Assembly: GCA_049589355.1 (NCBI GenBank)
Contig: JBAWAP010000402.1
Location: 1-18,343 of the forward strand
Origin: JBAWAP01 sp049589355
GTDB taxonomy: Bacteria; Chloroflexota; Anaerolineae; VGOG01
Length of the DNA stretch: 18,343 nt
Direction: 5' to 3'
Shown here: positions 6,510 through 13,735 of the stretch, piece by piece
Layout: each line of letters begins with the position of its first letter
How positions within the stretch are numbered: the first letter of the stretch is position 1
Notes under the pieces: generated by a model
Databases searched by the model: none
Told to the model about the DNA's origin: nothing
The model's input: only the letters and a program-made list of their open reading frames with translations
Program-made: the position numbers and the translations under genes

Positions 6510-7433
6510 CTAACCTAACCACTTAATCTCGCCAGCCAGGTCTCGGCCCCAAACTTCTTTGGCTAATTGAAGATATCGTTTCAAATGGTAGGCATTACTT
6601 GTCCCTATCTCGGTGTAGTAGCGTCTGATTTCCTCCCTCCTGTTTAGCACCACATAATCTGCACCTTTTCTTGGCCTATAGCTCAATTCAGTTAGCATCT
6701 TACACATCCCTTCCACCAGAGGCTTTGAGTAGCTGCTAAAAGCGATCTTCATATAACGCGTCGTCATGTGAACTCTTTGTTGGGTCCGCCGACAAGGCCC
6801 TCCGTCCGTATCCATCAACCCTCTGGTGCATGCCTCCATATAATCTCTTCTTAGAAATATCCAGCTAGGCACACCCACTTGGTGTGCTACTTTGTCACCC
6901 CTCTGCAAGCCGATGCTCTCCAAGTACTCAATCAGGGCCACCGAGTGAACCCTCGCTCTACAGGAGTTGTCCCATCTGCTCATTGAGGCGACTAGGCCAA
7001 AAAGCTCGGCAAAGAGTTGCGCTACGAACTCGGCGTACTCAGCCTCATCTATTCTATGCAGATCAACATACACCTCTTCATCACCCATCCCGCCATCTCC
7101 CAGCAGAATGCCCACGAACTCGGCCAGTTTAGGGGATTGTTGAGGAATTAGTATCCCCTTCCTGAACCCTTTCCCTCCTTTTCTACCCGCTCTGCGCAGC
7201 CTTTCCTCCTTGGAGATGACCTCAATAATAGTTGGCAAAGATACTGCAGTCAACTCATGTAGGCGTATCATCGCCCCATAAGACATGTTCATTTTCTCGC
7301 TAGCCCATCCATAGAGTGCGGAATCAGTGACTCCGCACACCTCAGCCAACTCCTTCCAGGTCATGTCTAATTGCTTCTTAACCGCTTTAAGAAAGCGGGC
7401 TTGTTCACCTCTCTTGATGATCGCCCTCGTCAT
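6510..7433 (-). CDS. free-standing HTH-LAGLIDADG homing endonuclease
   Basis: A 307-aa protein. Residues 24-60 look like a Cro/XRE-type helix-turn-helix (WKELAEVCGVTDSALYGWA). Two LAGLIDADG motifs follow: LAEFVGILLGDGG at 103-115 and CTRGLMDTDGG at 202-212, both ending in the acidic residue needed for metal-dependent cleavage. This is a single-chain, two-motif homing endonuclease. It is not inside an intron or intein: it has its own ATG at 7433 (AGGA 7 bases upstream) and stop, and neither neighbour is interrupted. An AGGA-spaced start is weak compared with nearby genes. The HTH fusion could mean DNA-site binding or self-regulation. The genes on each side give no hint of the original target. 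Confidence 0.85.
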   Translation of the reverse strand: MTRAIIKRGEQARFLKAVKKQLDMTWKELAEVCGVTDSALYGWASEKMNMSYGAMIRLHELTAVSLPTIIEVISKEERLRRAGRKGGKGFRKGILIPQQSPKLAEFVGILLGDGGMGDEEVYVDLHRIDEAEYAEFVAQLFAELFGLVASMSRWDNSCRARVHSVALIEYLESIGLQRGDKVAHQVGVPSWIFLRRDYMEACTRGLMDTDGGPCRRTQQRVHMTTRYMKIAFSSYSKPLVEGMCKMLTELSYRPRKGADYVVLNRREEIRRYYTEIGTSNAYHLKRYLQLAKEVWGRDLAGEIKWLG

Positions 7434-7494
7434 CTTTTTTCCTATTCTCTTCTTCCGGGCTGCTTTCTAGTCAAGTCTGTCTCGTTTTCTCCCC

Positions 7495-7641
7495 TTACTT
7501 CCTGCGCCGTGGCACGGCCAAGCCGACCTCCACCACAGCGGGTAGATCCCTGCGCATATCGGCCCCGCACTTCACGCAAACTCACTCCTCCAGCGGGTTA
7601 GCCGCACCACAAACAGGGCAGATTCGCTTAACCTCTTCCAT
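7495..7641 (-). pseudogene. zinc-ribbon small protein gene with an in-frame TGA
   Basis: From ATG 7641 the frame encodes a two-knuckle zinc ribbon: CPVCG (residues 8-12), then CVKCG (22-26), then a short basic tail ending at TAA (7495). The spacing of 10 positions between the knuckles is normal for this fold. Position 20, immediately before VCVKC, is TGA (bases 7582-7584), so translation would stop after the first knuckle. A CGA-to-TGA change, giving Arg in the intact protein, is the simplest explanation. Other genes in the window use TGA as a normal stop, so recoding is unlikely. GGGGAAG precedes the ATG at a plausible distance. It could be a sequencing error or a truly dead gene. Confidence 0.55.
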
Positions 7642-7660
7642 TTCCAACTTCCCCTTCAAG

Positions 7661-7711
7661 AATCCCAATGACCCAATCCCAATATTGGTCATTAGTTATC
7701 GGTCATTGACT
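7661..7711. repeat. heptad tandem repeat in inverted halves (CAATGACC / GGTCATTG)
   Basis: The left half repeats AATCCCA/ATGACCC-type heptads and the right half repeats TGGTCAT/TAGTTAT-type heptads. The outer parts are complementary (CAATGACC at 7666-7673, GGTCATTG at 7701-7708). It lies between the acylphosphatase stop (7713) and the zinc-ribbon remnant. It resembles the short tandemly repeated heptamers known from cyanobacteria. It may form a hairpin after the acylphosphatase gene. Confidence 0.65.
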
Positions 7712-7712
7712 G

Positions 7713-8000
7713 CTACCAACCATCGTGTCGAACGCTGAAAGTCTCGTACTCGCCGGTGTAGTCCTCGTGTGTTATCTCAACGTTTGTCACCTCTGCCCCG
7801 CGCGGCCCCCGGTGGCACCAAGCCAATAACCGCTCGACAGCCCAATCTTCTCCCTCGAAGACAGCCTCCACCATCCCATCCCACAGGTTTCTGACCCAAC
7901 CGTTCACGCCCAACTGGCGGGCCAGGTCTCGGGTCTCGGTCCGGAAGAAGACACCCTGCACCCAACCGCTGATGAAAACGTGGGCCCTCTTCTTAGCCAT
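7713..8000 (-). CDS. acyP: acylphosphatase
   Basis: A complete 95-aa acylphosphatase, the usual family length. The phosphate-binding loop and catalytic Arg are in GWVQGVFFR (12-20, Arg20), and the catalytic Asn is in GWVRNLWDG (34-42, Asn38). It hydrolyses the carboxyl-phosphate bond of acyl phosphates such as acetyl phosphate in the cytosol. The ATG at 8000 has GAGGTGAT 5 bases upstream. It lies 12 bp after the unknown 200-aa gene and is probably co-transcribed with it. Confidence 0.95.
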   Translation of the reverse strand: MAKKRAHVFISGWVQGVFFRTETRDLARQLGVNGWVRNLWDGMVEAVFEGEDWAVERLLAWCHRGPRGAEVTNVEITHEDYTGEYETFSVRHDGW

Positions 8001-8012
8001 GTCTTATCACCT

Positions 8013-8615
8013 CTATCCCCGCAATATGCTCAGGAGATAATCAACTGACTCTCTGTACATCTCAGGCTCAGTGATTCGCATCAGCTCGAAGTCGGCGTTC
8101 ACCTTGCCCTCAGAGGCCACCCAGGCCAGAGCTCCCAGGTAGGTGTGCCATCTGGTGTACGATCCCTTCAGCTTGCCCTCAGGATCAAAGAGAAGGAAGG
8201 GGTGCTGCCAACTGGCGATAATAAAGTAGCCAGGGAGATCAAAGTGCGTGGCCTGAATCATTATCCGAAGGATCTCCTGTCCCTCCCCACCGGGGAAACG
8301 CTCCTGGTCGTGGGTCAAGAGCGAGCCGGGATCGAATCCCATCTCCTCCAGGAGGGAGGCATAGCACACCACCCCCCAGCGCCTCACACGATAGATGCAG
8401 CCGTCCTGGCCTATTTCCACCTTTGGGCAGACGTCAGTGTATCCTCGGGGTAACTGGATGGTGACCCTCCTGTCCATCAAATCACCCCTCTCGGTGACCA
8501 CCCAGTAGTGGGCCTGCCAGTTCTCGGTGGGATAGAGACCTGGGCAGTTGTTTATCACCTCCGCATCCGGAGGGGCGGTACTCCGCCTCATGGTATTACC
8601 CGCTGATCTAGGCAT
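8013..8615 (-). CDS. hypothetical protein, 200 aa
   Basis: I do not recognise a family. It has no signal peptide or membrane helix, and it is rich in Trp/Tyr and in short beta-like stretches (HYWVVTERGDL, VTIQLPRGY, YRVRRWGVVCYASLL, LPGYFIIASWQHPFLLF). The ATG at 8615 is well supported: AAAGGAGGT lies 5 bases upstream. Acylphosphatase follows after 12 bp, so the two form a small operon. It looks like an intact soluble protein, possibly made of beta-sheets, without visible catalytic motifs. Confidence 0.75.
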   Translation of the reverse strand: MPRSAGNTMRRSTAPPDAEVINNCPGLYPTENWQAHYWVVTERGDLMDRRVTIQLPRGYTDVCPKVEIGQDGCIYRVRRWGVVCYASLLEEMGFDPGSLLTHDQERFPGGEGQEILRIMIQATHFDLPGYFIIASWQHPFLLFDPEGKLKGSYTRWHTYLGALAWVASEGKVNADFELMRITEPEMYRESVDYLLSILRG

Positions 8616-8642
8616 CTGGGACCTCCTTTGCTGAAAGCACTA

Positions 8643-8822
8643 TCAATTGTCCCCGACATACCAGATGATGCTCTTAATTGGCTCCCCCCTGTACGAGTTG
8701 GTGACGTATCGGCCATCAGCGAAGGCTCTTCCTTCTGGACCCAATAACTCAATGGATTCTGTCCTAGACTCTGTCTGTAGGTCCGGGGCTATAGTCTTTG
8801 ATGACGAGAGGCAGATACACAT
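8643..8822 (-). CDS. possible 59-aa ORF or gene remnant
   Basis: Between the secreted protein stop (8764) and the next gene (8615) the minus strand has a coding-like stretch: ESIELLGPEGRAFADGRY, then VTNSYRGEPIKSIIWYVGDN and TGA. In this frame the ORF starts at ATG 8822, inside the secreted-protein gene in a different frame. The first 20 codons are therefore probably not real, and no ribosome binding site was found for that ATG or for the TTG at 8744. It may be the tail of a lost gene or a small protein with an unusual start. Confidence 0.25.
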   Translation of the reverse strand: MCICLSSSKTIAPDLQTESRTESIELLGPEGRAFADGRYVTNSYRGEPIKSIIWYVGDN

Positions 8823-9891
8823 GCCAATGTGTAGCTACAGTCTCCGTAGGGGTAGCAGTTGCCGTAGACGTGGCAGTAGCCGTCGAGGTAACCGTGCCGG
8901 TTAGAGTCGCTGTTGGGCTGCTAGTGGAAGTAGGCGTTGATGTGGTGGTTGGGGTCGGCGTTAGTGTGGGTGTCCCGGTTGGCGTCGGCGTATGAGTTGG
9001 CGTGCTGGTCGAAGTTGCGGTCGGTGTGGGTGTTGCAGTGCTGGTGGGGGTTGGTGCGACGTTGGTGTGCTCCACGACGACTCCCAGTGGTTGCGCCGCC
9101 CTGATGAACGCCGTCCCCAGCCAGTTGGTAGGTATCTTCTCGATTTCCTCCGTCTTTAAGTGTAAAGCCTCGCCTGGCGCCAGCCCCTCGAAGTGCTGAG
9201 TGTGGATCAGCCGACCAGTGCCGCTTTCCCGGTACTCGACCAAGACGGGGACGCAGTACTCGCCTGAGTTCTGGATGGAAAGCTGGGCATTCTCGCCCTG
9301 GTACTCTTTCACCAGGTAGAGGGCATAGTACTCATAGGGCGGCTCCCCCTCCGCGGTCTCAGAAACGCCAACGTAAGAACTGTAAGAGCCGTAGGGGTCA
9401 GAACGCATAACCACTGCCGCCAAGGACTGGCCGGTGCCCTGGTATGCAGCTTTCCACTGCCTCCAGGCGTAGTCGTCACCGACGGCGTCAATGCCATCCT
9501 GGCAGGCTTCGCTGAAGACGTCCTTGTCTACCGAGTAGATGATGGCCGCCTTAGCCCCGGTGGGGATAGCACTTCGCAGAGTCCAAACGCCGTTATTGAC
9601 GATTAGCTGGCATCTGACTGCTGCAGGCCCGGGAGAGTTGGGGGGACACAACTCCGAATACTCCCCCCAGAAGAAAACGATTGCCCCGGTATCATCATCC
9701 CCCAAGTTCTGCGCGTTTATCAAGGTGCTCCAGCCGTTCTCGACGTTGATGCTGGGAATCTGGATCTTCTTGCCGGGATAGGCGGTGCCCTGAGCCTGTC
9801 GAAGGGCAGCCGAAACAGTGGCCCCCACGGTCAGGCCCGCCACCAAGCCCAGGGCCAGCGCCAAAGTTAGGACAAGATACAACTTTTTCAT
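8764..9891 (-). CDS. secreted surface protein with Thr/Pro linker and YLPLV C-terminal motif
   Basis: A 375-aa exported protein. A Sec signal peptide covers residues 1-28 (MKKLY, hydrophobic core, GATVSA cleavage site). It is followed directly by LRQAQG, encoded by a dispersed repeat, then a beta-rich body (36-278) with five Cys (82, 94, 130, 213 and none later seen clearly paired), then a Thr/Ser/Pro repeat linker (279-354), and the tail HVYLPLVIKDY. Linkers like this followed by a YLPLV-type motif end many Chloroflexota surface proteins, presumably as a cell-surface sorting or anchoring signal. The body has no motif I can name. The ATG has GAGGAGAT upstream. The gene follows the HD-GYP regulator by 22 bp, so the two may be co-expressed. 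Confidence 0.85.
   Translation of the reverse strand: MKKLYLVLTLALALGLVAGLTVGATVSAALRQAQGTAYPGKKIQIPSINVENGWSTLINAQNLGDDDTGAIVFFWGEYSELCPPNSPGPAAVRCQLIVNNGVWTLRSAIPTGAKAAIIYSVDKDVFSEACQDGIDAVGDDYAWRQWKAAYQGTGQSLAAVVMRSDPYGSYSSYVGVSETAEGEPPYEYYALYLVKEYQGENAQLSIQNSGEYCVPVLVEYRESGTGRLIHTQHFEGLAPGEALHLKTEEIEKIPTNWLGTAFIRAAQPLGVVVEHTNVAPTPTSTATPTPTATSTSTPTHTPTPTGTPTLTPTPTTTSTPTSTSSPTATLTGTVTSTATATSTATATPTETVATHWHVYLPLVIKDYSPGPTDRV
8830..9057. repeat. degenerate hexamer repeat encoding a Thr-Pro/Ser linker
   Basis: A low-complexity tract encoding alternating TP, TS and TA dipeptides (76 residues) in the secreted protein. It is the stalk between the folded body and the C-terminal YLPLV motif. Such tracts vary in length through slippage. 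Confidence 0.85.
9788..9806. repeat. dispersed CCCTGAG...CGAAGGG element in the signal-peptide junction
   Basis: Bases CCCTGAGCCTGTCGAAGGG. Its ends, CCCTGAG and CGAAGGG, also bound the element at 14101-14122, which has a different centre. Here it lies in frame and encodes LRQAQG just after the signal-peptide cleavage site. Elements of this form recur in some environmental bacterial genomes. Confidence 0.6.
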
Positions 9892-9913
9892 CTCTTTTCC
9901 ATCTCCTCACGGC

Positions 9914-11953
9914 TTACTCGAACGTAAACCCCTTCTCGGTGAAAAGCTTCAAGCAAGTATCTACCACCTCAGGATCATAAAGGACACCCCTATTCCCTGA
10001 GATTTCCTCTAAGGCCTCATCTATACCACGAGCCGATCGGTAGGGTCGGTGAGAAGCCATAGCCTCCACAACATCAGCTACACCCAGGATCCTTGCTTCC
10101 AGGATAATCTCCTCACCCGATAGCCCTTGAGGATAGCCAGAACCGTCCATCCTTTCGTGATGTTGAAGCACGATCTGGGCCAGCGGCCAGGGAAATTCTA
10201 TCGTCCCATTCAATACATCGTGACCGGTTTGGGGGTGCATCTTGATGAGACCGTATTCGAGCTCGGTTAACGGACCAGGTTTACTGAGGATTTCAGCGGG
10301 TACATTGATCTTGCCGATATCGTGAATCAGCCCGGCCATGCGGAGTCCCTCGATCCGCTCCTGGGGAAGGCCCATCTCGTTGGCGATGGCACAGGCCAGT
10401 TGGGTTACCCGCCGTTGATGCCCAGCCGTATAGGGATCCCTCATCTCGATGGCTGATACCAGGGTATTGACCGTTCCCTCCAGGGCTCTTCGTAATTGCT
10501 TGAAGCTTTGTTGAAGTTCTTCCTGTGCCCGCTTCTGTTCGGCGAGACTCTTCTCCAGGTCCTGCATCAACCGGGCCTTGCGCCAGGCGGCGGCCATCTG
10601 ATGGGCGAAGGCGGTGATGGCCGGTATGTCGTCTTCAGTCAGGTCATCCGACTGCACCAAGAGCAGGCCGATGACCTCATCCTCCGCTATGAGGGGGGCG
10701 TCAATGGATTTCGAGACTTTCAGCATTTTCGCTATTTGCCTGGTGAGCCTCTTGGTGGGCCCGGGTAACAACTGCCGCACAACCTCCTCCGCATTTTCTA
10801 CGAAGACGGTCTTCCTCTCCCGAATCACTTTTCTGTATATCTCTACAGTTTCGACAGGTATGGGGAGATCCTCGGCTTTGAGGCCCACCAGCTTCTCGGC
10901 AGCCTTGATCGCTTTGGCCTCGTAGCTGAGGTATTTGGGGAAGAGCCTCTTCTGGCTCTCGTCCGTGAGGAGAACCGTACAGAAGAAACCGAGTTTCTTG
11001 AGCTCCTCCGCCACTGCGGTGAATATCTCTTCCGGTGTCATGGCCTTCCCCATAGCTCTAGCCGCCTGGTTCAGTGCTTGCAGCAATCGCTCCGCCCGCT
11101 TGCGCTTGGTGATGTCGACTAAGGTTCCTTGAATGAATGTGGGCGCGCCTTCCTCCCCCTCGATCAGGCTCGAGTTTTCCAGAACCCAGACGGGGCTATT
11201 GTCTTTCCGCCGAAGGCACCCTTCAGAATTGGTGAGAGTACCTTGTTCTCGCAGTCGGGCGATGAATGTCTCTCGGTCGGCCGCATCAAAGTAAAATTTT
11301 GAAGCTCGAAGGGCCAGAACCTCTTCTCGCGAGTCATAACCGAGGATCCGGGCGAAGGCCTCATTGCAATCCAAGACGCGCCCGTCCAAGGTGGTACGGT
11401 AAACTCCGGCGAGGTTTCGCTCGAATAACAATCGATAGCGCTGCTCCGACGCACGCAGCTCCTCCTCCGCCCGCTTGCGCTTGGTGATGTCGCGCTCTCG
11501 GCCCTGAATACCGATCTGCCGTCCGCTCTCATCGTAAAGAGGACCCCATGAACTCAAGCCCCATTTGACCTGACCATCCTTGGTGACAATCCGAAATTCC
11601 TCTCCTGAGAAGCCTTTGCCCTCAAAGAGCCCCTCCCACAACTTCATCATCCTGGCCTCATCCTCAGGATGTAACCAGTTGATGAAATTCCTCTCCTGAA
11701 GTTCAGCCACGCTGTAGCCTGTCAGTTCCTCTACGGCGGGGTTGACGTAGATCAGGCGGCGGTCCATGTCGTAGGCAAAGATAACGTCGGTCGTGTTCTC
11801 GGCAATCAGCCTGAGTTTGCGTTCCGATTCTCGCAGCTCCTCCTCCACCTGCCTGCGCTTGCTTTCTGATGCTTCCAACTCAGCGATCCGTTGGCGCATC
11901 TCCACCAATTCATTTGTGAGTTGCTCTTTTGTCTTGTTTTTGTCTTTCATCAT
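9914..11953 (-). CDS. PAS-PAS-GAF-HD-GYP sensor, probable c-di-GMP phosphodiesterase
   Basis: A 679-aa soluble sensor protein. Its parts in order are a coiled coil (5-45), a PAS/PAC domain (45-158, ending in DITKRKRAEEEL), a second PAS/PAC (166-285), a GAF domain (about 290-460), a short coiled coil and an HD-GYP domain (495-675). The HD-GYP metal ligands and signature are present: HD at 544-545 in LIHDIGK, KMHP at 572, HH at 598-599 and GSGYP at 604-608. It should hydrolyse cyclic di-GMP in response to a ligand or redox signal sensed by PAS/GAF. No membrane helix or receiver domain is seen. The ATG at 11953 has GGGAGGA about 10 bases upstream. It follows the ABC exporter gene by 33 bp. Confidence 0.93.
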   Translation of the reverse strand: MMKDKNKTKEQLTNELVEMRQRIAELEASESKRRQVEEELRESERKLRLIAENTTDVIFAYDMDRRLIYVNPAVEELTGYSVAELQERNFINWLHPEDEARMMKLWEGLFEGKGFSGEEFRIVTKDGQVKWGLSSWGPLYDESGRQIGIQGRERDITKRKRAEEELRASEQRYRLLFERNLAGVYRTTLDGRVLDCNEAFARILGYDSREEVLALRASKFYFDAADRETFIARLREQGTLTNSEGCLRRKDNSPVWVLENSSLIEGEEGAPTFIQGTLVDITKRKRAERLLQALNQAARAMGKAMTPEEIFTAVAEELKKLGFFCTVLLTDESQKRLFPKYLSYEAKAIKAAEKLVGLKAEDLPIPVETVEIYRKVIRERKTVFVENAEEVVRQLLPGPTKRLTRQIAKMLKVSKSIDAPLIAEDEVIGLLLVQSDDLTEDDIPAITAFAHQMAAAWRKARLMQDLEKSLAEQKRAQEELQQSFKQLRRALEGTVNTLVSAIEMRDPYTAGHQRRVTQLACAIANEMGLPQERIEGLRMAGLIHDIGKINVPAEILSKPGPLTELEYGLIKMHPQTGHDVLNGTIEFPWPLAQIVLQHHERMDGSGYPQGLSGEEIILEARILGVADVVEAMASHRPYRSARGIDEALEEISGNRGVLYDPEVVDTCLKLFTEKGFTFE
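11090..11492. repeat. 28-bp direct repeat in the PAS-PAC junctions
   Basis: The same 28 bases occur at 11090-11117 and 11465-11492, 375 bp (125 codons, in frame) apart. They encode the DITKRKRAE segment at the end of each PAS/PAC unit. Identity at DNA level exceeds that of the rest of the two PAS domains, which points to local gene conversion or a duplicated junction. Confidence 0.7.
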
Positions 11954-11986
11954 TATGTTTGTGTCCTCCCAAAATAGGCGGCGATT

Positions 11987-13735
11987 TCACCTAATCGGTG
12001 AATCTGAAGCAGCCATCAGATCATACTGCCGCCGGTACATCTGGCTGTAGAGGCCGCCCCGGGCCAGGAGTTCGCGATGATCGCCCACCTCGACGATGCG
12101 ACCATCTTCGAGGGCAATGATCTTATCCGCGTGGCGGATGGTGGACAGCCGATGGGCGATGACCAAGGCGGTGCGCCCCTCCAAGACCTTCTCCAGTGCC
12201 TGCTGGATCAGATACTCAGCCTCAGCGTCAACGGAAGAGGTGGCTTCGTCGAGAATGAGGATGCGGGGATCGGTCAGGATGGCCCGCGCCAGCGCCAGAC
12301 GCTGCTTCTGCCCACCGGAGAGCTTAACCCCCCGCTCGCCGATCTCGGTGTCGTAACCCTGGGGCAGATTCACGATAAACTCGTGGGCGTAAGCCGCCTT
12401 CGCGACAGCGATCATCTCACCTTCGCTGGCACCCGGTTTGCCGTAGACGATGTTGTCGCGCACCGTTCCGTTGAATAAAAAGGTATCTTGCAGCACCACG
12501 GCGATCTGCTTGCGGAGGGAGGCCAACTTGACCTTTTTGATGTCGTAGCCATCAACAGCGACCCGGCCGCCAACGGGGTCGTAGAAGCGGGGGATCAGAT
12601 TGGCGATGCTCGTCTTGCCTGCCCCGCTAGGACCCACCAAAGCCACCACCTGTCCGGGCGGCATCTGGAAGCTGACGTCGCGCAACACCTCATCACCCGT
12701 GCCGTAGCGGAAGGAGACTCCGTCAAAGGTAACGGCCCCGTGGACAGCGCGCAATTCGATGGCATCAGGCGCGTCCTCGATCTCGGGCACGGTATCCAGC
12801 AGTTCGAACACCCGCTCCCCAGCCGCGATAGCCTGTTGCACAGTGTTGTCAACTTCAACCAGCCGGTTGATGGGCTCGTAGAAAGAGGCCACGTAGGAGA
12901 TGAAGGCCACCAGCCCCCCCAAGGTCAGTGCGCCACTGAAAACACGATATGCACCGAAGCCCAGGACTATGACCATGCCCAGAGATGCTACAAAGCCCAT
13001 GGCTGGAAAAAAAGTTGACCAATAGCGAATGCCCTTCACGCGCTCTTCGTAGTACTGGCTGCTGCGCTGGGTGAACCGGTCGAGCTCGTGCCTCTCCTGG
13101 CCAAAGGCCTGGATCACACGAATGCCGGAGATGTTGTCCTGCAACTCGGCGTTGATGTCGCCCAGACGGTCGCGGATCTGGCGGTAGATGGGTCGCACAC
13201 GGGTATTGAAGGCACGCATGGCCACGGCCAGAACGGGGACCGGGAGCAAGGTCAAAAGAGCCAGTTGCCAATCCATAGCGAAGAGGATGATGGCTGTCCC
13301 CACCAGGCGCAATGAATCAACAATGAGGAATCCGGTGGAGTGGGTAACGAACTCCTCCAGGGCGTTCACATCGTTGGTGATGCGCGACATGATCTCGCCC
13401 GTTTGCTGATTCTCGAAGAAGGAGAGGGACAGACGCTGCAGGTAGTTATAGAGGAGAACGCGAAAGTCGAGGATGAACCTCTCGCCCAGGACGTGTCTGA
13501 GATACAGATCACCGAAGCTTAGGAGACGGGTCAGTGCGTAGACGCCGATCAGCCCTAAAACAAGCATGGGCAGACGGCCCAGTACCCGCTTGCCAATGAC
13601 CTCGTCAATGATCTGCCTTTGAAAGAGAGGGGGCAGCAGGTTGAGGACAGTGAGAAGCAGTAGGCAGACAATGCTCATCACCACCCAGCGCCAATACGGT
13701 CGTAGATAGCTCAAAAGTCGGAGAAAGACTTTCAT
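11987..13735 (-). CDS. ABC exporter half-transporter (fused membrane and ATPase domains)
   Basis: An MsbA/BmrA/Sav1866-type exporter of 582 aa. Six membrane helices fill about residues 10-300. The ATPase domain has Walker A GPSGAGKT (368-375), the Q loop Gln416, signature LSGGQKQ (472-478), Walker B ILILDEA (492-498) and switch His528. It probably works as a homodimer, since no second half is nearby; the substrate (lipid or drug) is unknown. The ATG at 13735 is chosen over the TTG at 13756 because it overlaps the transaldolase stop as ATGA, with GGAGG about 14 bases upstream. Translation is probably coupled to the transaldolase. Confidence 0.95.
   Translation of the reverse strand: MKVFLRLLSYLRPYWRWVVMSIVCLLLLTVLNLLPPLFQRQIIDEVIGKRVLGRLPMLVLGLIGVYALTRLLSFGDLYLRHVLGERFILDFRVLLYNYLQRLSLSFFENQQTGEIMSRITNDVNALEEFVTHSTGFLIVDSLRLVGTAIILFAMDWQLALLTLLPVPVLAVAMRAFNTRVRPIYRQIRDRLGDINAELQDNISGIRVIQAFGQERHELDRFTQRSSQYYEERVKGIRYWSTFFPAMGFVASLGMVIVLGFGAYRVFSGALTLGGLVAFISYVASFYEPINRLVEVDNTVQQAIAAGERVFELLDTVPEIEDAPDAIELRAVHGAVTFDGVSFRYGTGDEVLRDVSFQMPPGQVVALVGPSGAGKTSIANLIPRFYDPVGGRVAVDGYDIKKVKLASLRKQIAVVLQDTFLFNGTVRDNIVYGKPGASEGEMIAVAKAAYAHEFIVNLPQGYDTEIGERGVKLSGGQKQRLALARAILTDPRILILDEATSSVDAEAEYLIQQALEKVLEGRTALVIAHRLSTIRHADKIIALEDGRIVEVGDHRELLARGGLYSQMYRRQYDLMAASDSPIR

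Noticed and set aside
6510..7433. Intein or group I intron containing the LAGLIDADG gene
   Set aside because: The frame has its own start and stop, no splicing-domain motifs, and no split host gene on either side.
7582..7584. Selenocysteine at the in-frame TGA of the zinc-ribbon gene
   Set aside because: No convincing SECIS-type hairpin directly after the TGA, and the position is not a Cys position of the fold.
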